From positions 56,295,501 to 56,359,500 of the forward strand of contig NC_133027.1 of the NCBI RefSeq assembly GCF_048771995.1: a stretch of DNA of 64,000 bases, given 5' to 3'. How positions within the stretch are numbered: position 1 is the first letter of the stretch; the number at the start of each line of letters is the position of its first letter. This DNA is from Taeniopygia guttata. Taxonomy: Eukaryota; Chordata; Aves; Passeriformes; Estrildidae. Made by a program: the position numbers and the translations under genes. This document shows positions 24,601 through 38,440 of the stretch, one piece after another. Below the pieces are notes generated by a model that saw nothing but the letters and a program-made list of their open reading frames with translations, was not told where the DNA came from and ran no database searches.

Positions 24601-27580
24601 GTATCCATGTTCTATAAGCAGTTTTTCATAAAGCAGTCTTCAATGCCTGACAGGAAGACTGAGGAACGATATGTGCTGGCTCATCAGATCCCACGCAGAG
24701 CAATTCAGTGCTTTCCAGAGAAGGAATTAGTTTTCCTGGAGCCATAGAAGGGTAAAACTTAACAATCCTCTCAAAATTTAACTTAGGAGTTTGTGAAAGG
24801 GCTCGGCCTTGCCTACATGCCTCTCATCACAAATGGAAATAGGCAGCCCATGCAAAGAAGTAGCCTTATTTGGAAACTGTTCGAAGTAAGAAGAGAAGGC
24901 TAGTCCAGCAAAGGTGTGGTTTTATTTACATCCATGTTCTTCCCTTATGATTGGAGTTTGTCTGGAAGGTGTGGTCTCATTTACATCCTGCCTCAACTGC
25001 CTTTGGCTTCTCTAGATTCACCCCTTGCCTGTGGCTGGAAAAGGACTCCTGCAAGCAGAAAAAAAAACAGCTGTGTGAAAAACATGTTTTTTCTTCCTCT
25101 GTTTCTTCACTGTATGCATTCCTACTGGTATGTACCTGAAAAGAGAAGGCCATTTTCCTGGGGAGAGACTTTTGGGTCTGCATAGATATGTATATGTATG
25201 TATATGCCTGTGTATGTGCTTGAAATACCAAGATGAACAGACCAGGTTTTGTGCTAGCCTGTGTGTTGGAGGGTGCTAGAGCTGTTTCTGAAGAAAGGTA
25301 AGAAAAAGTTCTTCAACATGGCTTTTTTTTCCTATTTTTTTAAGGTACATATACAACTTTTTAAAGATTCTGCTGACAGCTCTGGAAGAAGGCTTGTCTT
25401 TGGGTTGTGTGTGTGGGTGTGGGTGCGTGATATTTAATGTAGTCCCTTGCATCAAAGTGAAGCCAACATAAACATGGTAGCAGCATCTCACATAATCTCT
25501 GAACCATGATAGCAGGCTACAGCAAAGGACCTGCAGGGCAGTCAGGCCCTGGCTACTCTGCATGCAGTTGCCATTCAATATTTAATCCCTTCCGCAACAT
25601 ATATATGGTGTATATTCAACTGTAGAGGCTAGTCTACCTTATGTCAGGAAGCAATTCAGCTGCTACTGGCTTTTGTGTGTATTAATTTTGGGATGCAGAA
25701 ATATTTGTAGCAGAAAGTTGACTGGAGGAACTGTTGCACTTGGGTTGTGAAGCACCTAAAAAGCTTTCAAGCTGCTATTGACTTGGTCAGAATGAATTTA
25801 CTGGTATTGCTCAAGTCCTTCCCTATTTTTCTTCTTCCATCCATGCCTTATCAGGCATCATCTTTGTTAATTCTAGGCAGTAAGAAAGGCAGAGGGTAAA
25901 AGAGGTAGTCTGCTGAGTCTTCTCTTCCTTTGTTTTCTAAAACAGAAATTGAAGTCTCTTGAACTTACAACACCCTGACATTTAGTCCAGATGTACATAC
26001 ATTGGTGTTATTTTCACTGAGAACAGAGCTGTGGTGGTGCTTACATTGTGAGTGGAAAGTGCACAGAGAGTCCCTTCAATGTGAAGCCCTGATGTGTGAC
26101 TGTGCCCAAAAGTGCTGAAGGAGCTGTAACCAATGCAACTGGGACTGGCTGCCCCTGCCGTGTCTGGGATTCCTTTGCTGTGGTGTGCTGCTGCTCAGCA
26201 CAAAACCAAGGCACTTCCAAGAAGCCTCATGAGGGGATGTGCAGGTCACAATCCATTTCTCTAATACTGCTGCCTCTGCTGTATCTGATTATACTCCTGT
26301 AACTCATGGCAAATGTCTAGGCATGACACCCTAAAGTACTAACATTTTCAGGTTACGCTCAGAACTTTTTTTCAGCTTTAGATACCGCTGAATACCTTTA
26401 TAAACCACAATGACCTTTATAAACCTGTCAATGACCCATTTCTCCTTTGCCTGCAGAAACGTGGTGAAACTGGAAGTCTATCTATCTGCCACACTCTGGT
26501 TTAGGAGATGAAAGTTTCCAAAATATTTCCTCTCTTTTTTGTAACCAAGACAAGCTGAGGTGCACAAAAATAATTGCATACCAGTCCACCGCAGGAAGAA
26601 AAGTGTCTGGCATTGTGTCTTTGGATTGCAGACAGGCAGGAGAGACAGAATGTTTGTCGTCAGGATCTCTTGCACGTACTCTGGAGCCACAGCTGGAATT
26701 TTTAAGTTACACACACACATTGCACCACGGTGAAGACATGTCCTCCAGATGATGTAAACCAAGAGAGTGATGTATGCTGAGGTCACTGCTGTACAGAGAC
26801 CTTTATACACCTGAGGCACTGACTGGTCTAAACTGCCATAGCAGAGCTGTGTAAGTTAGCCTGGACTGTGTGCTACGCTGTTCTGCTTCTCTGGAGCCAA
26901 ACTAGGATATTTAAATAAGGCTTCTGAATCTCTACACTGCCTTGCATTCATGGCTTAAGACTGCACTAAAAGACATATACCTCATTTTTAAAATTGGCAT
27001 GGATTCTAACACAAAAGGGTGCTTTATAAAAATTTCTGGCTTCTTGATCTTCCTCTCCTCCTTGAATGTTCTTCCTCAGACTTAGCTTCCCTCCTTCAAC
27101 CCCAGCATTGTGCCTGAGCAAACACATTGGTTACATCTATGTGGGCGAGGGACGGTGTCTGTCCCCAGCGTCAGCTCCCTGGTGAACATCCAGCAGCTGT
27201 TCCCCGTATCCTGACAGATGTGATAGTCCTTTAGTTGCTGTGCATACACCAAAATAGATTGTTTCTCCTGTCAGAGGAAAAGATGGCAAGTGTATAACTT
27301 AAGGAAATGGGATCCAATGGGAGATAAGAGTGTAGGAGACATTACTGCAGCTCTATATTTGGAATTTGGTTACGTATGTGTGTGGTAACCCTAATGATGG
27401 GTGGACTGTACTTTCTCATTACCATAATTACATTTCCTTTCATAGCTAGGGTTGGGGATGCATCCAGACATTGCAGAACACATCAGTAGATTTAGTGTGG
27501 CTTACTCAGTCTCCATTTATCAGACTGTGTCCCAATTATGTTACATTTAGGAAACAGAATAATTTTCTGGTTATAGCACA
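12656..27580. other. Long CCN2 upstream intergenic stretch without a supported gene
   Basis: Mostly AT-rich unique-looking DNA. ORFs reach 130-145 codons (12767-13204, 17032-17424) but lack domains, codon pattern or conserved motifs. A strong acceptor-like site (T-rich tract ending CCCCAG at 12907) has no clear matching exon. The 18400-18700 region is AT-rich and ORF-poor. Nothing else can be called. Confidence 0.55.
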
Positions 27581-27589
27581 TGGAATTTG

Positions 27590-27660
27590 TGGCATTCTAA
27601 TCCTAGTCATCCTGCTGTATGACCTTGGAGAAGTTGTTTTACTACTCTTTGATGGTAAAA
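27590..27660 (+). repeat. MIR-like SINE remnant
   Basis: CTGCTGTATGACCTTGGAGA and following bases match the conserved MIR core (GCTGTGTGACCTTGGGCAAGT...), preceded by TCTAATCCTAG like the MIR 'gaatcctgg' segment. It is short and old; the strand is inferred from the core orientation. Confidence 0.45.
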
Positions 27661-29680
27661 AATTAACTCGCCCCATGGATGGATTTTAATACCATGCCAA
27701 GTTTAAAAAAAATCTGAAGCTAAAGTTAGCCTTCTAAATCCGTATTTAGGGGCTAAATGGGATGACTTGTTTCCATAATCCTAAAGACCCAGCAACTGTC
27801 TCCTGCTGAGACCAGCTAGAGATTTTGGGTCTTCAGCAGTCTGAAACATGGAGCAAAAGAAGAGTTAAAGCAGCTGCGTGTGTGCACATGAGGAGGAACT
27901 CACTGATGTGGTGTGCTGAACCAAGGACAGCAGTCTGTCTTTCCTGAGTGGTTGTCACAGTCACAGCAGTGGGGAGATGTAGATGGGATTAAACTCACAA
28001 ATTTTGTTGTCTAAAAGTTCAATGTCTGCCTGTCAGCCTGCTGGCTGTTCAAGATCTCTTTAGTAGATCCCTTAGTTCGGTGAATTCAGAACAGCTCTCA
28101 GTCAGGACAAATGACCATCTCTTGATGTGCCATACTGCCCACCTCTCTGGATGTGGAATGAGTTGTCCTCTGGAGATGCTCAGCCCTGTCCATAGAGTTA
28201 AGCACTTCATACATGTTTAGATGGCCAGCTTGGGCTCTGTTGACTGTAAAGTCAGGGGGTGACTTCTGATGCATAAGTGGGTGACTTATGTGTGTCAGAT
28301 CTGCCCATAGCTGCAGAGAATGGTGAAACTCAATTGCAGGCCTGAAGAGTTTGGTTGTGAAAGTCAGGAACAAGTGAAAGCAGGGAGAAGTAGCTGAGCC
28401 TTTTAAGGAAAAGGAAATATAAACTTGACTGTAGTCACTGAAAACCTATTCCACATTGATTGCATGGTTTATTTCCACCAGAGAGCTTTGTTCTGTGTTT
28501 GAGGTGGAAGATTAATTTTCCCATGGGAGAAATAAACTTTGAATAAGTCAGCTAAAATGGATTGTTCTTATGTGCACCACACATCTATAGGAGAAACAGA
28601 AGACGTTTACATGCTCCCTGAGGAGGAACTATGACAAGCAGACAATTAAGCAATTCCCCCGCATCCCCAGATTTAAAGAACCACGTAATGGCTTAATTGA
28701 GTTGAACTGCTGAGAAGTGAAATTTGTGCTGAGAAGTGCGCGATTCCCAGAGGCATCCATCAGGTTTTAAAGAATTGACTTTCCATGCTAATTGACCCAG
28801 ATGTGCTTGGTTTTACCTCACAATCTCCATTTCATTCAATTACTATTAAAGAGAAGGGAATGAGAAAAAAGGAGACTCCATTTGTCTCATTTACTATATT
28901 AAAAGGGAACTTTCTTAAAGCAACATTTTGTGCTGTTGAACAAATCATTCAACTTCAAATGGAGCAGCATTTATTTCACCTTTTTTTTTCAGTTTCCCAG
29001 ATGACTGAGCATGTATTTTGCAGGCAATAGAGGATATTAGTTAAGCCACTCTGCTTGGCAAAGCAAGAGTAAGCATCATCGCCAGAAGAAATGCGGGCAG
29101 TACACATGGAAGGACAGTGTGTCATCTGTCTGACCAGGCAGGGCTGAGCAGTGCAGGATGAGGGTTGAGGACTGTCATGCTTTGGTGCAGTGCTGGTCCA
29201 CCTGAACAATCAATAAATTAAGAAAAAAAGTAATGTTTTATCTATTTATATCTGCTAGAAGGCAAGGAGACAAGTTTGAGAAATAAACTTGGCAATGTAA
29301 ATCAGCAGCTGAGCTCTTCCGTGTATCAGGCCAGTAGACCCCTCATTTTGGCAAGATACGGCCATTTTTTATGTGTGTGTAAATGACCCTGGAGGACACA
29401 GAGCAATTAGTGTAAAACTGGTGTTCCCAGTGCATCCTCTATGTGTGCAGAATTTGTTTCTGGTCAATTCACAAGGCTTAATTAATTTACAAATCAAGTA
29501 TATCTGTGTGGTGGGGAATGAGTCTACATCTGTAGCTACGTTCCTGGGATACCACCGGAGGCTTTCTTCTGTAAGGATGCTGCTCTCTACCTGGTTGATG
29601 ACTTCAAGCTATTCTCAAGGAGCACCAGCAAGAGGCATGTACAGGAGGAACTCCTGTGTATTTGTATTTAAACAGGCTTT
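27661..29680. other. Intergenic, possible conserved noncoding segment
   Basis: No gene seen. The part from about 28640 to 28860 is AT-rich with several homeobox-type TAATT cores and a 10-bp direct repeat, CTGAGAAGTG, at 28710 and 28729. This could be an enhancer but is not shown to be one. Confidence 0.4.
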
Positions 29681-29745
29681 GTATTGCTGAAATTAGTGGA
29701 GTTCATCTGAGTTTACACAGTTTTAAGGGGGCAGAATTTAGTCCA
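29681..29745. repeat. Ancient amniote dispersed repeat remnant
   Basis: The order of GAAATTAGTGGAGTT, TGAGTTTACACAG and GCAGAATTTAGTCCAATG follows the old amniote repeat theme (caatggagtt...tttacaccag...gcagaatttggccc). A similar weak trace lies near 57370-57460. The family name is not assigned. Confidence 0.4.
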
Positions 29746-32700
29746 ATGCTTGTGATAAGCCATATTTTGTACCATCAAGTCAAGTTATGGAGCTCTGTTG
29801 TGAAGTGAAGGCATTCAAGAAGTTTGCTCCTTTGCTAGGAGTTGTGTGCCATATATAGTCAGCTGTGGGTTTTTTTGCTGCTGTTTTTTTTTTTTTAAAC
29901 TTAAGAAGGCTCACCTCCAAACTGCTGAATCATATTTCAACCACAGACCTGGTGATTTTTCAGAATTTGAATCATAGTTGGGCCCCCTAGACATCAAGCT
30001 GTGAAGCCACACGTGGGCTCAACAGTTTGGCCACCACAGAGTACAGCTTTGGCAGTATTATATTCACAGTTCAGATGTTGGATGGTTCAGCCACAACATA
30101 CAGCATGTTAGAAGGGAGCAACAGCATGACTCAGAATTGCCGTTTACTTAATTTAAACACCATAGTTTGTATTGGTTTTGATGATTAACCTGGATATTAA
30201 GAACAAGACTGCTTCAGATCTGTATCCCATCCCAGAAGAAAGTCTCATGTAACAACCTTACTTGAAGTAAGAAACCTTTTTTTGGATATTTTAGGGTTGC
30301 ATTCTTCCTGCCAAAGTCTTCTCTGAGCAGATGTCCAGTTAGGGTCACTTCTGAAGTCAGGTATAGATATATCAGGATTACCCAAAAGCACCAAGGTCTT
30401 GTGAAATAAGAAAGTCAAGGTGGTACCTGAGATTTGTAAATGTAATATGATCATGTTTTGACTTAATGTTCTGATTTTATCTTACAAGCTGCAGCAATTA
30501 ATTGCTTAGCAATAGTTAGGAAAGATAGAGGCAGTCTCCATTAAAGCAGGGTTCTTCTTCAAAACTGAAGACTTAGTCAGTTGAGCTCCTTTTGCATGTG
30601 CCTGATTTTAAATAATGTTCTGTATTTAAATGGTGAGCTTTGAACTTAAGAAAGTTTTGTGCATGTGATACAAGAAGCTGAGGAGAGTCTTGGTAATTTG
30701 ATTCCTTTATCAATATTTCCTAAGGAGTAGAGAATTTAGTCTGTGAAAACAGCTACTGTTGTTTTTCAGGGCATTTAAAACAAAGAACTTTATTTTTTCA
30801 TAGTGAAAACTACATCTGGAAAGGAACAAACAGTGAATCACCTAGTCCAAATTACTTTCTTATGTCTGCAGAGAACATGCTGACAGAAGTTTGAGAGGTT
30901 TTTCAATTTTGTTTTTTGAGAATGACTGTGAGACACATGAGAGCAAATTCTTCATTAATTGGATCTACTTTATTTCAGTGAAATCCTAAACTTGAAACCT
31001 AGACAGACATAAAAATAGGGAAATGTTAAAAAATGTTGCTTGCAAAACACAAGAAAGTTCCAGTAAAAATGTGGATATTGGAGGTTCATCCTTCAGGCAG
31101 GACTAGTGATTCCTCTATGCCTGTTGTGCTGAAACGGAGACCTGAAGGTAAAATGTCTGGTAATATGCAAGGGATTTTTTCTGGCCAAAGAGTTAAACAG
31201 AGCATTTTTGGTTGGAAGACACTACTGGAGCTGAGTAGGACCTGTGCTAGAGCAGGAGACACCACAGAGTTGAGCAGAATGCAACTTTTGTGTGCCAGTC
31301 TCAGTGATGAACAGATAGACAGGAGGCTCAAGGAGAATATTGTATCAAAAGAAAGAAGGGATTTAGGGACAAGGAGAAGGGATTTTGGAAGAAAAAGGAC
31401 TTCTTGGGGTCTGTGTCATGGAAAAGAGAATAGTTGAGTTGTTTTGATATAGAGGAAGAGTCTTGAAGAGAAAATTAGGAGAACAAGATGAAAATATGAA
31501 GGGACCAAGACAAATTTTTGGTTGTCTTGCTTTGTGTTTCAGCAGCTATGGTAAAACTGAGTTCCTCAGAGGAGAACATTAATGGGGCAGAACAGCACAG
31601 ACCCTTGAAACAGAACAAAAAAGCTAGGAGAGAAGACAAATAATAGCACCAGAGAGTTCAATGACAGCAAATTGATTCGGCCAAAGCCCTGGAAATGTTA
31701 CAATATTCTTTTTTTTTCAAGGAATGTGTATAATATTTATCTAAATAGATAGTGGTAAGCTTTTGCACTGTTCTATGTAATTTCTGTTTTTCTTTACAAT
31801 CAGCTACCTGAATGCTCATTTATTAAGAAGAACCGAAAGGTTTTGAATAGAACTTCCCATGAACACTTTATTATAAAAGGTGAGATCTGTGGGAGGAATT
31901 AAGAAAACTTGAAACAATTAAGGTCTTGCTTCATGAATTAATGAAGATTCTTCAGTCTACAAATGGGAGAACGAAGACTCAGATAAGATCTGTAAGTTCA
32001 AGTCAGAAAACTTCACCCTCAGTGGGTATAACTGTCGAGGCAATTAAAGCGTCTCTTGTGGTGGATGTAAGTTATTATTTATTTCTTATCCAGGAGCCCA
32101 ATAAAGAATTAATGAAATACCTGAAGATCAGCTCAGGAGTGGAGTTATACATTATTGTGCTGTTTTTGACAGCAGAAGGCCAGGTTACAGGCTGACTGGT
32201 TATGTTGACAGTTTGTTTTAGTCCTGTGATTTAGAAATATTTTGCTTTTGCAAAAGCAAAAATAATGATCCCAGGAATAAATTGCAGAAAAATGTAGGTG
32301 ATATTTTTATTCAAATTAAATATATTCCACAATTTTTATTAATAGAATTGAAAAGAAACTAGAGGAAACTTTAAAAGCCAGAGTGCTTTGTTTCTTAGCA
32401 ACCAGAACAACCATAATGAAAGCACCTGGCATACAAGATTCACCACTTAAAACATCCAAGCAGCAAAAGTCTTGCTGTGTTCCTGGAATTATGAGATACA
32501 CATCAAATGCTTAAATTGGTCAAAGACTTAGTCATACTTGGTTCAAAGAAATCTGTACATGTGCATTCACATCTGCCTAGATTCTGAGCTATTAAGTGTC
32601 TTAGATGCCCTTAATCCCATTTTAGTTTTAAATCCACATTTTAGTTTTAAAGCATGATATTCCCATACTACAGTTATCAGACATCTTGCCTCAAATGCTT

Positions 32701-33361
32701 CATAATATGCAATTCCAGAGGTTTTATCTGTGTTCTTATAGAGAGATACTATCAGCTTTAATCATGTGGGAAGGAGAAGTGCTATCATTAAACCCCTATA
32801 GCCATCTTACAGCAGGTTAGAAATACTTTGTTGAAATGTGCAATCCCCAGGAATACTCTCTTTCCTTTGGCACAGTGACTGAAGGTATTATACCAGGTGA
32901 AACATAGGATTTATTAAGAAGTTATTCTCTAAGTAATAGTTTCTAGCCAGATATCTTAATTTAAATACCTTTTAAATGGGAAAGCAAATCCTAGAATAAT
33001 TTCTTATCTTTACTATAAATTCCAAATCCCACAGCATACTTGGAAGAAAACCAGACTTAGTTAAGGCACTGGGAATTACAAAGAAGCCCAGAAGCTCTTT
33101 TTCTCTCCACCTGAATTAAAAACCAAATTAACAAATTGGTTTTGCTACCTCAAGACAAGAAACACGTAGTGTATAGTGAGAATGCTCAGCTGCACAGTGG
33201 AACTGAAATGCCACAAGGTTTTTCCTCCTGGCAGAGAGGAGAACAAGTACAAAGCTGGGAGTGTATAATTGAAACTCTTCAGTCCGTTGTGTAATATGTA
33301 AACTAGGAAATAATTCTCAGGGAATATAAAATACCAGTGGTTACTGTATATACACCTATAT
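29746..33361. other. Intergenic DNA, no supported gene
   Basis: Contains a 134-codon ORF (31033-31437 plus) in purine-rich DNA, with no recognised domain; purine bias alone lowers stop-codon frequency. A possible CR1-like trace near 30818-30860 is too short to call. Otherwise unremarkable. Confidence 0.5.
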
Positions 33362-34490
33362 ATCACAGAAGTGTAGAATCATTTGGGTTGGAAGAGAGTC
33401 TAAAAATCATCTCATTCCAACCCTTATGTCATGGGAAGGGTTACCTTGTAGTAGACCAGGTTGCTTATCCAAACTGGCCTTGAGCACTTCCAGGAATGGG
33501 GCAACCACAACTTCTCTGGGCAATCTTTTTCAGTGCTTCACCACCCTCACAGTAAAGGATTTCTTCCTGATATCTAAACTAAACCTGCCCCTTCCAGTTT
33601 ATAGCCATTAGCTTTGTCCTGTTACTATGTGCCCCTTCTAAAACCTCTCTCTCAAGATCTCTTGGAGGACTCCTTTTTGCTGGAAGGTTGTTGTAAGGTG
33701 TCTCTGGAGCTTTCTTTTCTTCATGGTAAAAACAGCCCCAATTCTGTCAGCCTATCTTCATGGGAGATTTTCTTTAGCCCTCTGATCATCTTTTTGGTCC
33801 TTCTCTGGACTCACTCCAAGAAGTCCACATCCTTCCTGTGTTGAGGGCCCCAGAGCATGATGCAGCACTCCAGCTGGGATCTCTCAAGGGCACAGTAGAG
33901 GGGCAGAATCACCTCCCTCGGTCATGCTGCTTTCAATACAGCCCAGGATGCAGTTGGCCTTCTGGGTTGTGCATACACTTTGACAACCTGTGCCCAGCTT
34001 TTCATCTACCAGCACCCCCCAAGTCCTTCTCTGCAAGGCAACTCTCAAATAATTCTTTTCCCAGTCTATATTTGTGCTTGGGATTGTCCTGACCCTCCTG
34101 CAGGACCACACACTTGGCTTTTGCACAGTCCCACCTCTCAAGCTTGCCCAGGCCCCTCTGGATGGCATCCCTTCCCTCCAGCCTGTTGATTGCACCACAC
34201 ACCTTGGTGTCATTGGCAAAGTTAGGGTGCCCTGATCCTGCTGCCTGTGTCACTGACAAAATGTCAAACAGTGCTGGTCCCTATGCTGACCCTGAGGAAG
34301 GCACTCCTCACTGGTTTCCACTGGGACATTGAACCATTGACCACAACTCTCAGTGTGATTGTGCAGACAATTTCTTATCCACTCAGTGGATGTCAAATTC
34401 ATGTCTCTCCGGTTGAAAGACAAGGATGTTGTTCAAGACAGTGTCAAATATCTAAGTAGATTATGTCAGTTGTTCTTCCCTACATACATA
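33362..34490 (-). mobile_element. CR1 LINE, 5'-truncated, with decayed reverse transcriptase
   Basis: About 1.1 kb in minus orientation with its 3' end at about 33362 (plus text: agaatcatttgggttggaag). On the minus strand, fragments of the C-terminal reverse-transcriptase region are readable in two frames: FANDTK (from the catalytic FADD box), then RLEGRDAIQRGLGKLERW, YRLG, SCLAEKDLG, LVDEKLG and KANCILGCI. Frame shifts between fragments and the Asp-to-Asn change in the active-site box show it is dead. The part near 34310-34480 matches the deeper RT region of the same element. 5' truncation is the usual outcome of CR1 insertion. Confidence 0.92.
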
Positions 34491-36150
34491 GTTTTGAAAT
34501 AAAATAGTGCTTTTCTCACTGTTAAAATATAGTACAGAACAATTATTCACCTATTTACCCCAGGATAATTGGTATGTTAATAATTTCTTTGTTTAATTTT
34601 TGCTTTATAAGGGCAAAATCTGAAGTAATCTTTCTGGGTTGCTTTCTGAGACCTCCAATTTAACTGATTTCTTCATTCCATTGCCAGAACAACAATATGT
34701 ATCTTTTTTCCTTAGTTGTCCCAACCTCTTACAATCACAGAGTGAGATCTTATCAAGCACTCTGGTTTTGTTTTCCTGGGTGTTTGGTCTCAGTAGAAGA
34801 AGGTTTTGAATGCATTTTTTTAAGAATGAGATGGAGAGAAAGAAACTTGCATTCAGTGAGGTCAGAGTTACTATAGAACATTGTCAGAAAATGATGGTAG
34901 GAAGCTAAGGAGAGGATCAAAGAAAGTTGAAAAAGTTGCATAAGACAGATATTAACGTTTCAAATCCACTGAGAATTGTAAGTATATTTCCTGGATCTGT
35001 GTTCCTCCACCCATGTAGCCAGAAAATAAACTTCACAGAGCAATTTCTAGAAGCATGGAATTCTTTCCAAAGGACATTATTTTCTGGAAAATACATTCTC
35101 TTTTTCAAAGTGCACCTTCTGGCTGTACTTGACCTGAAGAACTTGTCTGGTGAGAACATGACTTTCTTTCTACATTGGCATTGAAAGAATTAGTTCAACT
35201 CCCTTTTTTTTTCTGCACCAGTTCTTTTTCTGTCGGCCCTGCAGGAATATAGCTGTTGACTGGTTCCCAATTTATTAATGGCAAAATAGCCTTTTAAAGA
35301 AATTGAAATCAAGAGCTTTCTTCTTACTCCCTTCTAGAATACTTGTCCAAAAAGGATATAACTTAAAGGGAAAATTAAATTCCTGATTGAAAGTAAGTAA
35401 TGAAATCACAGGTAAAACTAAGGATGCTATAGCTCTTTGCTTAGCCTTTTCATCTTCCTGCAAAAACAATGGTTTTGTCTACATTGTGACTTCTCAGTGG
35501 AAAACAATAGGAATTGAATTTTCTAATCTAGTTTGATATCAGCTGGTTATCACCCTAAGAACAGCATTCATAAATTACTCTATGTACTTGCAAGCAGCAA
35601 TTCTTTTTTCCATGCAAAATGCTTATACTCTGTATTATACTGCTGGATTGCCTGGATTTGTAGGAAAGCTGGTTTTCCATATGGTGTTTGTGAAAAGATC
35701 TGAGCCATAAGTAAAAATGAATCAAATAACACCACAAAGAATAGCAAAAATAAATAAATAGCTAAAGAAAATAACATAAAACCTTTAATTTCTACTCAGA
35801 GTTGATACAGTGCTGACTGTATCATTGTGCATGTGTAGCGTGCAGTGAGTGAGTATTCCTGTTGTGCATGGATGAGTATCCCCATCATGCTTTCTAGGCA
35901 TGAATTTACTCAAGGGTCAGGAGCCTGTTGCCCATTTCCCCTCCCTTCTCCCTGTGCCGCTGCCACAGGAGCACTTGCTGCTCAGATCATGTGAGGCTTG
36001 CACTGTTCTCCTACCTAATACCGCTTGCAGCTGCATGCAGCCTTTCATGTTTACTTCAGCTTGGAGTTGTGGGTCTGCTGGGAAGGAAATCCAGCCACGA
36101 GACTTTTTAAGTAGTGGTTTGATCTTTGTCAATGAGATCGACTCAATTTA
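34491..36150. other. Intergenic DNA, no supported gene
   Basis: AT-rich with short ORFs only; none has recognisable content. Confidence 0.55.
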
Positions 36151-38440
36151 GACACGTTCCCTTGAGAGGTCAAATCTGGACTGGAATACGTTAAGGGCTG
36201 TCAGAACTCTGTGAGCAGGAAAAGCAGACATTGCAGCCATCAAGGGTTTGATTCCAGCAGAGAGTCTTGTAAATGGGGATGTTTAATAGACCGTGGAGAA
36301 GTTAAAAGGAAGGATTAGACAACTGGTGGGGTCAAGTACACTTAAGTAATCATAAATGCATAGGGTGGTGCTGTAATTAAAAATGCTCCTGGACTCACTC
36401 AGTTGGCTTCAGAGCATGCCTACTACAGGCAGAGCTTTGGTTCCAAGGCATTTCTGTAATTGTCCAAATCATATGAAAGCTTTAAAACTTATACTTAATG
36501 ATAAAATTTTTAAAACTGGGGTGGGAGAAAATATGCTAATGATTCAGACTCTCTAATAAACAATTTAACCACACTGTACTCTGAAGTGAAAGTATTTGTG
36601 GCAGCTGTTTGCAAAGCAAATTTTTGCACAAAAAAAATTTCTATTCTCATTTTAGCTTCTTAAAAGGAAACTATTATCTGTGAGAATTTTTGTTAAACAT
36701 GTCACCCAAAGAGCCTTGATAAATGTTTATTAGATACACTTTGATACTAAATGTCTGTATAAAGCATAAGCAACAAATTTTTTTAAAATAAAAGGACATT
36801 TTTAATTGAAAAAAATGTTTCTCGACTATTTTTGCTATCTTTAGCAAACACATGAGAGTTGTACAACTCCATTAAATGCTTAGAATAACATTTCCTATGC
36901 ACACTTTGCTTGTTAAGTTCAAAGACTGTTTTCTTACACACCAGGCTAGAATCACATGACAAAATTTAAACTGATTGCTTTAGGCTTTCATTCTCTTTGA
37001 TTTCTTATTTGGGTCAGATGTTTAGAAAGAAGATAAATATCATATAAAAAATATTGACCTTCTCCTTGAAAACACATTTTTAAAACAACTTTGAGAGCTG
37101 CTGCTCTGTGCTTTGTTATGTGCTTCTTAGTAAGTTCAATTTTAGATTTAATTATATTTTTTGAGCAACAGGAAGTTGATAAAAGCCCTTCTCATAGCAT
37201 TGATGGAAATGTATGAGCCTGAGGTCTGTAGCTGCTGGCAAGAAAGATGAGGTAGGAAAGGGCAGCCTGCTAATAAAAGGATTATTCAGAATATGATACT
37301 TATGTGACCCAAAATAGCACTTCTGTTTCTGTCATATTATACTTCTTGAAGTTGGCATATGAAAATTCAGCTGTGACCCTGGCTTCTTAGAAACCTTTTT
37401 TTAATGAAAAATGACCTTTCTTCCTTAAATATCCTGGCCTCTCTTGGTCCTTATGCCAATTTCAGCCATGTAAAGGAAGAAACTAGCTTATCCTGCCACT
37501 TTAGCTAAGGTTTTCAGGAAACTGAGGCAAGGGCAGGGTCTGGAGTTTATGTGAAAACTGATGGAGCTACACTGCAACCTGTTTAGCAACAATTAAACTG
37601 ATGAAGATTAGCTAAATTCTACCACTAAAAATATTTTCTACTCTTTTAAAAATAACTTTTTATACCATAGGCAAAAGTGAAAATAGAGAGATTGCCTTGG
37701 AATACCAGTGAAATTCCTCACAGAAGCAGCAGGATCTGAGGAGCATTTCAGAGAGAGGTGGTGGATTTTCCCTCCCAGAGTCTTTTCAAGCAGCATCTTC
37801 AGGTGTTCTGGACAAAGAGCTGTTAGGCCATTGGTCTGGAGAGAAAATTCTGATAACTCTTGACAACTCTTTTGCCAAATGTCAATACTGGCATTTCAAT
37901 TTTTTTAGCAGGAACCTCTCAGGTGATTTGTGAAAATCCAGAATCCTGCCTTTCTTTGTGGATAAAGAAGACCAGTATTTCTTGCCAGTATAATGAGCAA
38001 AAAGTGTTTATTCCTTTATTCTGTCCCTGAAGGGGATATATTGTCTTAGTACTGTACATTGTGAGATTGGGCAAAGCATGAAAGCAAAATCATGAGGAGC
38101 TGTATTTCTGCCTGGTTCTTAGTAAGATAATAGGGAGTCTCACAGGGGATAAACGTAAGCTGCTTTGTTACTTATTTTCTTAACATTATTTTTTGTGTTT
38201 TGCCCATTCTGAAAGGCACAGGCAGGCAAACAGAAAACTGCCTTTCCTCTTCAGTTATTTTGCATGAAAGGAACAGCACACTCCCCTGTGCCTTTCCAGT
38301 ACAGCACAGATACTTGTGAGCTTGTAAAGCACAGCAAGAACTTGCTCCAAGAGAATAATTTCAGGCAACTCATTCACAGTTGTGATTTTTTTCTGTACAA
38401 AAGCCGATCCATTCTCTGCCTGTGATGCCCTGTTCCCTGC
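36151..38440. other. ORF-free AT-rich block, candidate conserved noncoding region
   Basis: About 2.3 kb in which no ORF of 60 codons or more occurs on either strand and no repeat family is visible. It is dense in TAATT, ATAAA and AAATTT-type motifs. This texture fits developmental enhancers in gene deserts, but sequence alone cannot show function. Confidence 0.35.

Noticed and set aside
30815-30860. CR1-like text (TCACCTAGTCCAAATTAC)
   Set aside because: Too short and diverged to call as an insertion.
31033-31437. 134-codon ORF on plus
   Set aside because: Purine-rich strand reduces T-initial stop codons; no domain or splice context.
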